A DNA stretch of 60,817 bases, taken from contig NZ_SPMZ01000030.1 of assembly GCF_012939995.1 (NCBI RefSeq), forward strand, positions 3,838 through 64,654, given 5' to 3'. Below are positions 43,247-54,048 of this stretch, one piece after another. The DNA is from Candidatus Competibacter phosphatis (lineage in GTDB: Bacteria > Pseudomonadota > Gammaproteobacteria > Competibacterales > Competibacteraceae). Position 1 is the stretch's first letter. Each line of letters starts with the position of its first letter. Both the position numbers and the translations under genes were made by a program. The notes under the pieces are model-generated. The model was given only the letters and a program-made list of their open reading frames with translations, was not told the origin of the DNA and did not search any database.

Positions 43247-44289
43247 TTCATCTGGAATGGCCCTGGGCGTTACTAGCCCTGCCCTTACCTTGGTTGGCGA
43301 TGCGTTGGCTACCGCCTGCTCCCGCTAGCGAAGGCCCGGCACTGCGCGTTCCGTTTCTTGAGGAGGTTTTGGTACTCGGTGACGGGCACGGCCGACGAAA
43401 ATCCTTGCAGCGCCGTTGGCTGAAAATGGCCCCGTGGCTAGCGTGGTTGCTGTTGGTGCTGGCCGCCACCCAACCGCAATGGCTCGGTGAACCGGTCGCC
43501 TTGCCGGTCAGCGGGCGCGATTTGCTGTTGGCGGTCGATGTCTCGGGCAGCATGGCGTCGGAGGATTTCATGCTCGACGGACAGGCGGCCAACCGCCTGC
43601 AAGTGGTCAAGGCAGCCGCCAGCACTTTCATCGAGCAGCGCAAAGGTGATCGCCTGGGTCTGATTCTGTTCGGTTCGCAAGCCTACCAGCAAACCCCGCT
43701 GACCTTCGATCGCGATACCGTGGCCACCTTGTTGAACGAGGCGGTGGTGGGTCTGGCGGGCAAGGAAACCGCCATCGGCGACGCGATCGGGCTGGCGCTG
43801 AAGCGGCTGCGAGCGGCCGATGCCAAGGATCGGGTCTTGATTCTATTGACCGATGGCGCCAATACCACTGGGGAAGTGGCGCCCCGCCAAGCCGCCGAGC
43901 TGGCGGCCAAGGAAGGTTTACGCATCTACACCATTGGTCTCGGCGCCAAGGCGATGCGCCAAGAGACTTTTTTCGGTCCTCGAATCATCAATCCTTCGGC
44001 CGACTTGGACGAAGGGACCCTGAAGGACATCGCCGAAATCACCGGTGGCCGCTATTTCCGCGCCACCGACACCGCATCCCTGGAATCGATCTATCAGGAG
44101 TTGGATCGCTTGGAGCCCGCCGCTCGCGATACTGAGTATTTCCGGCCGCATCAATCCTTGTTCATCTGGCCGCTGGGCTTGGCATTGGCGATTTCGATCG
44201 TCATCGCCGCGAGCCGTTTATCCTGGTGGAGAAAGACGCCAGGCAGCGATGTTGAAAGTCAAACGACGAGTGCTGGAGTGAGTCGGTGA
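43243..44289 (+). CDS. batA: BatA-type von Willebrand factor A membrane protein
   Basis: 348 residues. Membrane helices near residues 5-20, 62-80 and 305-325 flank a VWA domain with the MIDAS motif DVSGSMAS near 98 and RVLILLTDGANTTG near 205. The FFGPRIINPSADLDEGTLKD stretch is typical of BatA. It binds a metal ion at the MIDAS site and pairs with BatB. ATGA overlaps join it to both neighbours. Confidence 0.92.
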   Translation: MIHLEWPWALLALPLPWLAMRWLPPAPASEGPALRVPFLEEVLVLGDGHGRRKSLQRRWLKMAPWLAWLLLVLAATQPQWLGEPVALPVSGRDLLLAVDVSGSMASEDFMLDGQAANRLQVVKAAASTFIEQRKGDRLGLILFGSQAYQQTPLTFDRDTVATLLNEAVVGLAGKETAIGDAIGLALKRLRAADAKDRVLILLTDGANTTGEVAPRQAAELAAKEGLRIYTIGLGAKAMRQETFFGPRIINPSADLDEGTLKDIAEITGGRYFRATDTASLESIYQELDRLEPAARDTEYFRPHQSLFIWPLGLALAISIVIAASRLSWWRKTPGSDVESQTTSAGVSR

Positions 44290-45415
44290 ACGCGTTGTCG
44301 GAATTTCATTGGCTACGCCCGGAGTGGCTGTGGGCGTTGTTGCCGTTGGCCGTTATCGGCTGGGGTTTGCTGCGTCAGACAAGTCGATTGTCCGCCTGGG
44401 AAAAACAGTGCGATCCGCATCTGCTGGCGGAATTGCTGATCCGTCGCGCCCGGCACCATCGCTGGCCGCTCGTGTTATTGGCGGTTGCTTGGGTCTTGGC
44501 GGTGATCGCCTTGGCCGGTCCTGTTTGGCAAAAACTGCCCGAGCCGGTTTATAGAACTCAGGCGGCCCGAGTCATCGTGCTCGATCTCTCACCTTCAATG
44601 AATGCATCCGATCTTCGCCCATCGCGTATCGCCCGTGCCCGCTTCAAGGTACTGGACCTGTTGAATCGCTATCGCGAAGGACAAACCGCGCTGGTGGTCT
44701 TTGCCGGTGAACCCTTTGTCGTCTCGCCCTTGACCGACGACACCAAAACCATCGCCGCCTTGGTGCCGACGCTCAGCCCCGAACTCATGCCGGTTTCCGG
44801 TGACCACATGCGCACGGCATTGCGGATGGCCGACGAATTACTGCGTCGTGCAGGCATTCAGGACCATGGGGAGATTGTCCTGGTCACCGATGGTTATGAC
44901 GACCCAGCGGGAACCTTGGAAGCGGTGACCGCGTTACGCGCCCACGGGCGGCGAGTCTCGGTGCTGGCGGTCGGTACGGAAGAAGGTGCGCCGATTTCGT
45001 TGGCCGACGGCGGTTTCCTGAAAGACTCCACGGGGGCCATCGTCGTGCCACGACTCGATCCGGCGGCTTTGAGCGAACTGGCCCGTCAGGGTGGCGGGCA
45101 TTTCGTCCATCTCAGCGCGGACGATCGCGACATCGATGCCTTGTCATCCAATCCGATAGTCCAGGTTCGCGAAGTTCGTCCCGAATCCGCCCGGCATTCG
45201 ATGGATCGCTGGCGGGAGGAAGGGCCGTGGCTGGTGCTGGTCTTGTTGCCATTGGCGGCGTTTGCCTTCCGACGCGGTTGGTTGACTGTGGTGGCGCTTG
45301 CCGTGTTGACCTTGCCGCCGGACCCGGCTTCAGCCTCTGGTTGGCAGGATTGGTGGGCACGTCCCGATCAGCAAGGCGTTCAAGCCTTGCAGGTAGGCGA
45401 TGGAAAAAAAGGCGG

Positions 45416-45419
<4 letters not shown>
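44286..45419 (+). CDS. batB: BatB-type VWA membrane protein (probably the first part of a BatB-BatC fusion)
   Basis: 377 residues. MIDAS motif LDLSPSMNAS near 98 and IVLVTDGYDDPAGT near 195, with C-terminal membrane helices (LVLVLLPLAAFAF). The last residues (GDGKKGG) arise at an A7 run (45404-45410). With one base less the frame goes on into KKAAELFQDP and a TPR region, so the natural product is probably one BatB-TPR protein of about 676 residues ending at 46320. The stop at 45419 is therefore suspect. Confidence 0.88.
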
Positions 45420-46320
<901 letters not shown>

Positions 46321-46322
46321 TG

Positions 46323-48152
46323 ATGAAGCGCTGGGTTTGTATCCTGTTGCTGGGTTTGGTCCAGGGTTTATGGGTGTATCCGGCCTTGGCCCAGGGCGTC
46401 AATGCCTTCGTGGATCGCGATACGGTCGCCGAAGGCGAAACCTTGCGGTTGGTCATCGAAGTATCTGGACGCGGTCCCAGTAGTGACCCCGATTGGTCGC
46501 TGCTGTCGCAAGATTTCCAGGTGCTAGGTACGGACAAGAGCAATCAGGTCAACATCACGAACGGCACCATGGAAGCCAAGACCCGCTGGATCGTGACGCT
46601 GGCACCGCAAAAAACCGGATCGCTCACCATTCCAGCCTTGACGGTGGGCGATCAACAAACCCAAGCGATCGTGATCAAGGTCACCGAAGCGGGTGCGGCT
46701 TCCACGACCGGTGCAACCCCCGACATCTTCATCGAGTCGGAAGTCAAGCCGGATACTGCTTACGTGCAGCAACAATTGACTTATGTGTTGCGGATTTATT
46801 ATGCGGTGACGCCGCATGGTCCTCAGCTCAGCGACCCCAAGGCGGCGGATGCGCTCGTCGAACGTTTGGGGGATGATCGGCAGTACACGACTCAGCGTGG
46901 TGATCGACGTTATGGGGTCATCGAACGGCAATACGCCATCTTTCCGCAGAGTAGCGGCACGCTCAGCATCGAATCGCCGATTTTCTCCGCTCAGATTCCT
47001 GACACCCACCAGCAATCGAACAGCAATAATTTCTTCGGGCAAGGTGGTTTTATTGGTCCAGACCCATTCAACTCCCTGTTCCAGACCGTCCGCCCGGTAC
47101 AAGTCCGTGGTCAGCCGTTCCAGATTACGGTGAAGCCGCGCCCATCAAATTCCGGTGGTGGTGCCTGGTTGCCGGCGGAAAATCTGACTGCCACCGAGTC
47201 CTGGTCGTCCGATCCGCCGACTTTCCGGGTCGGCGAACCGGTCACCCGCACCTTGACGCTGAAAGCTCGCGGGTTGACCGGTGCCCAGCTTCCGGAGTTG
47301 CCGTTGCCGTCATCGGCGGATTTGAAGCTCTATCCAGATCGGTCAGCGACCGATACCCAAGCCAATACCGGTGTTGTAGTGGGACAGCGCGAACAGAAGA
47401 TCGCTCTCGTCCCCACGCGCCCCGGTACGTTCCAGTTGCCGGAGATTCGCATTCCCTGGTGGGATACCCAAGCCGATGCGCCACGCGAAGCCATCGTCCC
47501 CGCCCGTAAGATCACCGTCACCGGCGTTCCGGCTCCATCGACACCAGCCCAGTCGGCTCCAGTACAACAACAAGCGACAAAAAACGCCGGCCGTTCCCGT
47601 GGAACCGAGCGCGGACGCTAAGCCCGCGCCTCAAAAATCACCACCGCCGACCGTCAAGACACCGTCACCACGTTTGTCGGACACATTATCCAGCGGTGCT
47701 TCCTATTGGTTTTGGATCGCGCTGGCGTTATTGGTCGCCTGGATTGCGACGTTGCTGCTCTGGTGGCGGGCGCGCAGCCAGGTGCGAACTGTTTCACCGT
47801 CGGCGGATGCACAAGAAATGGGTCTATCTCAACGGGAGGCCCTGCGTGAACTCAAAAAAAGCCTGTCAGGCCAATGACGTGGAGCGGACGAAAAAACGCT
47901 CTTCTACACTGGGCAAGAATGCAATGGCCGGATCAGCCACCGCGATCAGTGCTGGGCATCGCCGAGCGGATCGATCATCACGACGTGCGTCATGCGTTGA
48001 CGACATTCGATCGCTGCTTGTATCAGGACGGTGGGCGTTCTTGGAATGGCGAGACGTTTTATCGTGATGTTTCAGATGTGTTGCAGGCGAAGGCAGCGCG
48101 TATGAAGGACGGACCGAAAGGGCAGGTATTGCCGGAATTGTATCCGGCGTGA
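46323..48152 (+). CDS. batD: BatD-type oxygen-tolerance protein, with three frameshifts
   Basis: The first frame (to 47621) has a signal peptide (VCILLLGLVQGLWVYPALAQ) and Ig-like domains (FVDRDTVAEGETLRLVIEVS, SLTIPALTVGDQQTQAIVI). Removing one A from runs at 47579-47584, 47854-47860 and 47891-47896 adds TPAVPVEPSADAKPAPQK, a membrane helix (SYWFWIALALLVAWIATLLL) and the C-terminal helical part LKKACQANDVERTKNALLHW, ending at 48152. The 608-residue product matches full-length BatD. ATG 46323 has AGGAG seven bases upstream. BatD is periplasmic with a C-terminal anchor and completes the Bat complex. Confidence 0.85.
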
Positions 48153-48273
48153 AATCCTCGCGAAGATGCCGGCGTTTCAGCGTTCGCCGGCTGGTCACCG
48201 CTAGGTGCGGGCGTTGCCCCCAATCTTTGCCACGGCCCAGCATGCCGAAGGAAAAATCTGGCCGAAGTCGGAT

Positions 48274-48477
48274 TCAAAATCCACGCGCGCGCCGCACCGT
48301 CACCGTTTCGCCACCGATCCCCCAGTTGTCGGTGTCCACCTCGTCGATTACCACCACCGTGGTGGCCGGATTCTTGTCCAGCACCTCGCGCAGCAACTCG
48401 GTCACACCGGCGATCAGCCGGGCTTTCCGCTCCGCCGTGACGCCTTCTCGGGTGATCTTGATATTGACGTAAGGCAT
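48274..48477 (-). CDS. 4-oxalocrotonate tautomerase family protein
   Basis: 67 residues. Met1 is followed by the catalytic Pro2 (MPYVNIKITREGVTAERKAR), and the C-terminal WGIGGETVTVRR matches the family. It forms small homo-oligomers that tautomerise 2-hydroxymuconate-like substrates. GGAGG eight bases before ATG 48477 fixes the start. It follows the MFS gene by 23 bp and may share its LysR-controlled promoter. Confidence 0.92.
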   Translation of the reverse strand: MPYVNIKITREGVTAERKARLIAGVTELLREVLDKNPATTVVVIDEVDTDNWGIGGETVTVRRARGF

Positions 48478-48500
48478 GTCGTTTTCCTCCAAACAGCGAT

Positions 48501-49703
48501 TTAGACCAGACGCTCGACGCGCCGGGAGACTTCGAACAGGCCGGCGCTGAGGACCAGGGCGCCCGCCGCCAGCAACACGGGTACCGTCAGATCGTTGCCT
48601 TGGGCCAATCCAGAGGTTGCTAGCGGGCCGGCGATTTGGCCGATGCCATAACAGGCGGTGACGAAACCGATGCGCCGACTGGTCGCTTGCGGATCGGGCA
48701 CTCGCACCAACCACTGGGCCAAGCCGGCGATCCCCATGAACGTGCCGCCCAGCAACGCCGCGCCGGCCAAGGCGGTCAGATGTTGTCCCGGCCAGAGGAC
48801 CGGCAACGCGACACCGGCGGCTTCAAGCAAAGTGCATGCGATCAAGGCCGGATAAGCGCCGATCCATAACCCGAGACGAATCCACAGCGCCGTTGCCGGT
48901 AACGTGGCCAACCCGACCACCAGCCAACCGGTCAACGCCGCATCGGCCACGCCGGGTTGCGTGCGCAGCAGGGTCGGCAAGAAAGTGGCGTTGACGATGT
49001 AGCCAAACCCGGCCAAACCATAAGCCGCCGCCATCCAGCCCAAGGGCGGATGAACTGTCACGCCATGAGCCGCGCTGGTCGGCGCGGAATGCGTCGCCGT
49101 GATGGACAATTCGGCTCGAATCAGCACGGCGGCGGCTGGCAGCGCCACCAGCGCGGCAAAACCGCCAAGCGTCCACCAGCCCCAAGCGGTCGCCGCGCCC
49201 CGATTGAGCAAAAACTGAGCGACGCACGCGGAAAAGACGATGCCCGCGCCGACCCCTGGATAATGCAGGGCACTCCAACCGCTGGCGTGGGCATGAACCA
49301 GGGCGCGCAACATGATTCCGGTCGCATAGATATAGACCCAGGCGCTGGCTACGCCGGCGACGAACCGCACCGCCATCCACCCCGCCGAGCCAAGCTCCCA
49401 ACCCATCGCCAGCGTCGTCACGACGCTGAACACCAGTCCAATACCCAAGCGTCGTGCCGCGTGTGCCGAGCGACTGCGCACGACCCACAAAGCCCCCACC
49501 AGATAGCCGCCATAGTTGCTTGCCGCCAACCAGCCCGCCGAACTCAAAGTCAGCAAACCCTGTTCTTTAGCCAAAGGCAACAGGGCGGTGAAGGCGAAAC
49601 GGCCAATGCCCATGGCCAAGGCCAGCACGGACAACCCGGCGACCGCGATCATGGCCGGTGACGGGGCACGGTCAGGGATCAAAGGCAAACACTGGCTATT
49701 CAT
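48501..49703 (-). CDS. YbfB/YjiJ-type MFS transporter
   Basis: 400 residues with about twelve membrane helices (LALAMGIGRFAFTALLPL, SAGWLAASNYGGYLVGAL). MGIGRFAFTxLLP and ASNYxGYLxGAL are the signature of the YbfB/YjiJ family. Substrate unknown. ATG 49703 has GGAAGG seven bases upstream. It is divergent from the LysR-type gene, the usual arrangement for regulator and target. Confidence 0.88.
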   Translation of the reverse strand: MNSQCLPLIPDRAPSPAMIAVAGLSVLALAMGIGRFAFTALLPLAKEQGLLTLSSAGWLAASNYGGYLVGALWVVRSRSAHAARRLGIGLVFSVVTTLAMGWELGSAGWMAVRFVAGVASAWVYIYATGIMLRALVHAHASGWSALHYPGVGAGIVFSACVAQFLLNRGAATAWGWWTLGGFAALVALPAAAVLIRAELSITATHSAPTSAAHGVTVHPPLGWMAAAYGLAGFGYIVNATFLPTLLRTQPGVADAALTGWLVVGLATLPATALWIRLGLWIGAYPALIACTLLEAAGVALPVLWPGQHLTALAGAALLGGTFMGIAGLAQWLVRVPDPQATSRRIGFVTACYGIGQIAGPLATSGLAQGNDLTVPVLLAAGALVLSAGLFEVSRRVERLV

Positions 49704-49769
49704 GGCGGCGCCTTCCGAGCTGCGTTGACGATGCCGTCTAAGGTAGCGCCTGATCACTATTCGCGTAAA

Positions 49770-49793
49770 ATGAATTGATTTGATCAAATTCAT
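49770..49793. promoter_or_regulatory. Palindromic LysR-type site
   Basis: ATGAATT (49770-49776) and AATTCAT (49787-49793) form perfect arms around ten bases that contain TTGATCAA. It lies in the 107-bp gap between the divergent MFS and LysR genes, 18 bp before the LysR start. This suits autorepression and activation of the MFS-tautomerase genes. T-N11-A type sites fall inside it. Confidence 0.5.
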
Positions 49794-49810
49794 CTCTTGA
49801 AGAGAACATC

Positions 49811-50683
49811 ATGGATCTCGCTGCCCTGCGTGTTTTCCGCGCCGTCGCCGAAGAAGGGAGTGTGACTCGCGCCGCCGAGCGTTTGCATACCGTGCAATCC
49901 AACGTCACCACCCGCATCCGCCAGTTGGAGGAACTGCTGGATATCGCGCTGTTCGACCGCATCAACCGCCGACTAGTCATCACTCCGGCGGGCCGCCTAT
50001 TGTTGGACTATGCCGAACGCTTGCTGGTGCTGGCCGAGGAAGCACGGGAGGCGATTCGCGCCTTTGATACCCCCAAGGGATTGCTGCGTCTGGGTTCCAT
50101 GGAGACCACCGCCGCTGCCCGTCTGCCGCTGTTATTGGCGGCGTTTCGCCGCCGTTACCCAGAGGTGGATTTGCGCCTGCAAGCGGCGCCGACCCAGCAA
50201 CTTTTGCAGGACGTGCTGCATCATCGCATCGACTTGGCATTGGTGGCCGCGCCGGTGCATCACCCGGAACTGGCCGTGGCTGTTGCGGTGATCGAGGAGC
50301 TGATTCTGGTGAGCGCCGCCGATCACCCGACCGTCGCCGACCCACGCCAGCTCGATACCGTGTCGATCTGCACCTTTCGCGAGGGATGCAGCTACCGCCA
50401 GCGATTGATCGACTGGCTGCGCGGCGCGGGAATCACCGTCAACCGAATCAACGAGTTTGGCGCTTTTGAAGCGATCATCGGGTGCGTCGCCGCCGGTATG
50501 GGTTTTAGCTTGTTGCCGCGCTCGGTACTCGATTCGCATCTGGTCGCCGGCACGATCCGCGCGCACCCCACGCCGCCCGCAGTCGCCCGCACCGAAACCT
50601 TGCTGGTCTGGCGGCATGATCGGTCGCGTCATCCGGCGCGGGACGCCTTCACGGCGTTGTTGCGAGAGAAACTTCACGGGTGA
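49811..50683 (+). CDS. LysR-family transcriptional regulator
   Basis: 290 residues. The N-terminal winged helix-turn-helix is LRVFRAVAEEGSVTRAAERL followed by RIRQLEELLDIALFDRINR. A periplasmic-binding-like effector domain (about 90-290) contains LRLGSMETTAAARLPLLLAA and AVAAGMGFSLLPRS-type residues. It lies opposite the MFS and tautomerase genes, which it probably controls. A 7-bp hairpin TTCCCAA/TTGGGAA at 50752-50769 lies after it. Confidence 0.92.
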   Translation: MDLAALRVFRAVAEEGSVTRAAERLHTVQSNVTTRIRQLEELLDIALFDRINRRLVITPAGRLLLDYAERLLVLAEEAREAIRAFDTPKGLLRLGSMETTAAARLPLLLAAFRRRYPEVDLRLQAAPTQQLLQDVLHHRIDLALVAAPVHHPELAVAVAVIEELILVSAADHPTVADPRQLDTVSICTFREGCSYRQRLIDWLRGAGITVNRINEFGAFEAIIGCVAAGMGFSLLPRSVLDSHLVAGTIRAHPTPPAVARTETLLVWRHDRSRHPARDAFTALLREKLHG

Positions 50684-50772
50684 TTGCATCGTCCATGCGG
50701 TTCAAGATGAACGGTCCGATCCAGGATGGGTTTTTTCGACAACGCGGGAATTTCCCAATCCGTTGGGAATAG

Positions 50773-51938
50773 GGCACTGGGCTCAAGCCACTGTTGTAAG
50801 CCGCCTCTCTGGATAAGGCGGGAAGGGAAGAGAAAGACTGACCTATTGTCGCTTGGGTATCATGCAGCCTTTGGCATCATCAGGACCGCTTCAAGGCGCA
50901 AGGGGGTCGCCATGATGCCCAATCGCACGGCCGGTACCTCGCCGGTGGTCCAGTGTGGACGGATGAAGTTGTGTTGCAACAGATGCACGTCCAGAGTGCG
51001 TTGCAGCGCGTCGGCGTTCTTGGCATAGGTGTTGGTTCTGCGCCGAAAGGCACTGTTGCGCCGCCGTAAGGCCGCGTTGTGGCCTTCCAGATGATTGGCG
51101 TGGATGAGCGCCTTGGGAATATCGCGTGGGGTGTCGGGATGTTCGGGTTGGGGGGCTTGATATTTCGGGCGCTTGGGACCGCGCCGATGCCGTTGACTGC
51201 CTTTGTTTTTGAGGCGTACCCGACAGCCTTTTGGCAACGTCTTGCGGGGACGGCCCCGCTTCCCGGTCCGCACCGTCTGGGCACAGAGTTCGAACAAGGC
51301 GTTGCCATAGTGGCGCTCTCCGTCGGAGAGAAAAGTGGTGTCCTGGGTCCGCTTCATGTACATGGCCACCGAGCGCATGACCTTTTTAAACAAGATGGCG
51401 TCTTTGCGACCGCACTGCTGCTCCACCAAAAACCGGCTGGCCCGTTCCAGGATGATGGCCGTCCATCCGGTCGAGTCCGATGGGTGAACCCGTTGGCCGA
51501 CCACCGTGTAAATCTCATCCCCTTCAAACGTCAATTGGATGAAGACATGGCACCACCCGTAGAGCATCAAGGTGGGTTTCATCCCAGCAAAACGGCGTTC
51601 CCACGCGGCGAGGGTATTCTTGTGGGTACCCAGAATCCGGGCCGTCGCGCGCAGTCCCAGCCCTTCTCCGCGCAACCGCAGTGCCGCCGCCACCTTGCTG
51701 ATCGGCGTCTTGATGCCCTGCATCGGGGTGCCCGTCGTCTCCGAAAAGACCTCTCCACAGCTCGTACAGGCGTGGAGGCTTCGGGTTCCGTTGTGAACCG
51801 TCTCATAGCGACCGTGGCCGGTGGTGTCACGGGAACCACAGACCGGGCAAACCAGCATCGTCAGCGTTTTCATCACCCCAGTAGAACTCACCCAACGATT
51901 CGACACTAGGGTCAATCCAATTGTTTAAGCCCAGTGCC
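50773..51938. mobile_element. IS1-like insertion sequence
   Basis: Terminal inverted repeats GGCACTGGGCTyAA are found at 50773-50786 and 51925-51938 (13 of 14 bases), bracketing one transposase gene on the minus strand; total 1166 bp. I see no flanking target duplication, so it may be old or rearranged. It marks the left border of the accessory stretch that follows. Confidence 0.65.
50860..51873 (-). CDS. IS1-like transposase
   Basis: 337 residues from ATG 51873. An N-terminal zinc ribbon (LVCPVCGSRDTTGHGRYE, HACTSCGEVFSE) and helix-turn-helix (GLGLRATARILGTHKNTLA) resemble InsA of IS1. A DDE-type catalytic region follows: FEGDEIYTVVGQRVH, TTFLSDGERHYG, and the Glu in HLEGHNAALRRRNS. The end RTLDVHLLQHNFIRPHW is typical. 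Family assignment is from motifs only. It appears intact, unlike many neighbours. Confidence 0.8.
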   Translation of the reverse strand: MKTLTMLVCPVCGSRDTTGHGRYETVHNGTRSLHACTSCGEVFSETTGTPMQGIKTPISKVAAALRLRGEGLGLRATARILGTHKNTLAAWERRFAGMKPTLMLYGWCHVFIQLTFEGDEIYTVVGQRVHPSDSTGWTAIILERASRFLVEQQCGRKDAILFKKVMRSVAMYMKRTQDTTFLSDGERHYGNALFELCAQTVRTGKRGRPRKTLPKGCRVRLKNKGSQRHRRGPKRPKYQAPQPEHPDTPRDIPKALIHANHLEGHNAALRRRNSAFRRRTNTYAKNADALQRTLDVHLLQHNFIRPHWTTGEVPAVRLGIMATPLRLEAVLMMPKAA

Positions 51939-51970
51939 ATGCCTGAACCACGGCTCATTTTCTCAATCAG

Positions 51971-51995
51971 ACCCCGCCGAATGGCGGGGTTTCTT
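51971..51995 (+). terminator. Rho-independent terminator
   Basis: ACCCCGCC (51971-51978) pairs with GGCGGGGT (51983-51990) around GAAT, followed by TTTCTTAT. It points to the right. No plus-strand gene ends just before it, since the IS gene is antiparallel. It may be the leftover terminator of a gene removed when the IS arrived. Confidence 0.75.
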
Positions 51996-52104
51996 ATGGC
52001 CGGAGAACGGGAAAAAGGGGCGGAATGAGACGGCGGGTTTCCGATCTTGCCCCAATCCGTTTGGGCGTTACCGTGATTCAAACAGCGATTACGGATTCCT
52101 CGCC

Positions 52105-52833
52105 ATGGCCCAAAATACCCGTCCCCGTTCGGCGTCCCTGATTCAAGGCTTATTGCAACAGCGTCAATGGCCATCGTCCCAATTGTTCGGTTGGCTGTTG
52201 GACGATGTGCTGGCGGATTTAACCGGCCAGCGCAAGCCTGATCCGCCACCGGTGGAGGCCCTCTCGTCGCTTCGCGATCTGGCGGGCGAGTACGCGCGCT
52301 GTGTCGCCGAGCATCCCCCGTTCGAGGACCTGTTGGGTCCGGTGTTCATGGAAGTGGCGCATCGCGGCGATCAACAAGCGCGCGGCCAGTTTTTCACGCC
52401 GCCGGGCATTGCGCGACTGACGGCCGAGATGCTGAATGTGGAGTATTCCGGGTCACACCCGGACGGCCGCTTGTGGCAGGTGTACGAACCGGCGTCCGGC
52501 GCGGGCGGCATGCTACTCGCCTTCATCCAGGTGCAGATCGAACGATTCACCCCCGAGTCCTTGCGGCACTGGAGCTATACCGCCATCGATCTCGATACCC
52601 GCTGTGCGCAAATAACAGCGGCGCAACTGCTGGCCAACGTGTTGATCCATCAGATGCCGATGGGCGAAGTGGTGGTCTATCAGGGGAATGCGCTGGCACC
52701 GGACGCCGATTGGCGGGTCATCGTTCATGCCAGCATGGAAGCCGACCGACCGACCGCGCGGCATCCGGCGCGGATCGAGGCGGTACAGGCCGCCGCCGCC
52801 CGAAATGTCGATCTGTTCGGCCTGCCGGCGTGA
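52105..52833 (+). CDS. N-6 DNA methylase-like protein lacking the NPPY motif
   Basis: 242 residues. The SAM-binding region is clear: ARGQFFTPPGIARLTAEML (about 93-111) and VYEPASGAGGMLLAFIQ (about 130-146), then YTAIDLDTRCAQITAAQLL. The catalytic (D/N)PPY motif expected after GNALAPDADW is replaced by RVIVHASMEADRP, so methylation is unlikely. Such truncated methylase-like proteins occur on plasmids and ICEs beside PRTRC genes. No strong ribosome site is seen at 52105; the frame is open from 51934. It ends 11 bp before the ThiF gene. Confidence 0.78.
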   Translation: MAQNTRPRSASLIQGLLQQRQWPSSQLFGWLLDDVLADLTGQRKPDPPPVEALSSLRDLAGEYARCVAEHPPFEDLLGPVFMEVAHRGDQQARGQFFTPPGIARLTAEMLNVEYSGSHPDGRLWQVYEPASGAGGMLLAFIQVQIERFTPESLRHWSYTAIDLDTRCAQITAAQLLANVLIHQMPMGEVVVYQGNALAPDADWRVIVHASMEADRPTARHPARIEAVQAAAARNVDLFGLPA

Positions 52834-52844
52834 GGGCGTGTGCG

Positions 52845-53636
52845 ATGCCTGCACTCCATCTTCCCGAAGCCTGGCTGGAACAACCGGTGCGGACCGTGCT
52901 GATCGGCGCGGGCGGCACCGGCTCCCACCTGGTCGGCGCGCTGATGGCGCTCGATCATGCCTTGCGGGCACTCGGCCATCCGGGCGGCCTGCAGGTGACG
53001 GTGTACGATCCCGACCGGGTGTCGAGCGCCAACCTGGGACGACAGGCGTTCTGGCCGGTCGATCTCGGACAGAACAAGGCCGTGACCCTGGTGCAGCGCG
53101 CCAATCTGACGCTGGGCCTGGATTGGGTGGCGGTGCCGCACGCCTTTCGGGTGAGCGCGCGGACGCTCGACGGGTACGACCTGATCCTGAGTGCCGTGGA
53201 TCGGGCCAAGGTGCGCGCCGAGATCGGCCGGCTGGCCACGCGCCGACGCGACGATGCCGCGCGGCCGGTGTTGTGGCTGGATACCGGCAACTCGGATCGG
53301 GAAGCGCAAATCGTGGTGGGTCACTGGCGGGCGAGCCGAAAGACGGTGTGGATTCCCAACGTGTACCAGCTCTATCCCGAATTGGCGGACCTGACGGATC
53401 GCCACCCCCGCCAACCGTCCTGTTCGGCGGCGGAATCGCTGACCCGGCAGTGGTTGCCGATCAACCGCTTGGTGGCCGACCTCGCGCAAAGTCTACTGTG
53501 GACGCTGTTCCGGCAAGGGCAATTGGAACGGCACGGCGCGTTCGTCGATCTGGCCACGCTCAGCGTCCATCCGCTCCGCGCCGATCCCGAGGTGTGGGCC
53601 AGCTTCGGGTGGGGGGGGGTTCGAGGCGCGCCCTAA
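52845..53636 (+). CDS. PRTRC-system ThiF family protein
   Basis: 263 residues of the E1/ThiF fold. The nucleotide loop is LIGAGGTGSHLVGALMALD (20-38), followed by VTVYDPDRVSSANLGRQAF, the Asp and Arg residues of ThiF enzymes, and DLILSAVDRAKVR. The PRTRC (ParB-related, ThiF-related cassette) branch is found on plasmids and integrative elements, together with a ParB-like, a JAB-like and other proteins that are absent here. GAGGG lies eight bases before ATG 52845. A G9 run at 53611-53619 near the end may hide a frameshift; with one base less the C-terminus becomes GWGGFEARPKPCG. Confidence 0.82.
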   Translation: MPALHLPEAWLEQPVRTVLIGAGGTGSHLVGALMALDHALRALGHPGGLQVTVYDPDRVSSANLGRQAFWPVDLGQNKAVTLVQRANLTLGLDWVAVPHAFRVSARTLDGYDLILSAVDRAKVRAEIGRLATRRRDDAARPVLWLDTGNSDREAQIVVGHWRASRKTVWIPNVYQLYPELADLTDRHPRQPSCSAAESLTRQWLPINRLVADLAQSLLWTLFRQGQLERHGAFVDLATLSVHPLRADPEVWASFGWGGVRGAP

Positions 53637-53718
53637 ACCCTGCGGGTAATGCAATTGCATTGAAAGGGCAAGGCATTCACCTTCATAATAAAGGCGTCTC
53701 ACTGACTCGGAGCGCGTC

Positions 53719-54048
53719 ATGGCCGTTCCCCTCGAAGTCGAATCCACCCTGACCGACCGTTATCAGACCACGGTGCCGGAGATGGTGCGCCGTGCCTTGC
53801 GGCTGGGCAAGCGCGACAAAATTCACTACACGATCCGCCCCAACGGCGAGGTGCTGCTGACCCGCGCCGCCACCGCCGAGGGCGACGATCCCGTGCTCGG
53901 TCCGTTTCTGGACTTCCTGGCGCGCGATCTTGCCAACCACCCCGAACGCTTGCGGGTCGTGGACGCAGGCTTCGCCCAACGGCTCCAGTCGCTGGTCAGC
54001 GGCGTCGAAGTCGATCTCGATGCCGCCCTGTCGGCGGACGATGAATGA
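53719..54048 (+). CDS. prlF: PrlF-type antitoxin
   Basis: 109 residues. An N-terminal AbrB/MazE-like swapped-hairpin domain (VESTLTDRYQTTVPEMVRRA, KIHYTIRPNGEVLLTR) is followed by an acidic tail ending LDAALSADDE. Gene order with yhaV and the 4-bp ATGA overlap match the PrlF-YhaV system, where PrlF neutralises the nuclease and represses the operon. Confidence 0.9.
   Translation: MAVPLEVESTLTDRYQTTVPEMVRRALRLGKRDKIHYTIRPNGEVLLTRAATAEGDDPVLGPFLDFLARDLANHPERLRVVDAGFAQRLQSLVSGVEVDLDAALSADDE

Noticed and set aside
50749..50769. TTCCCAA/TTGGGAA hairpin as lysR terminator
   Set aside because: No T-run follows and the stem is short; it may be part of the DNA flanking the IS.
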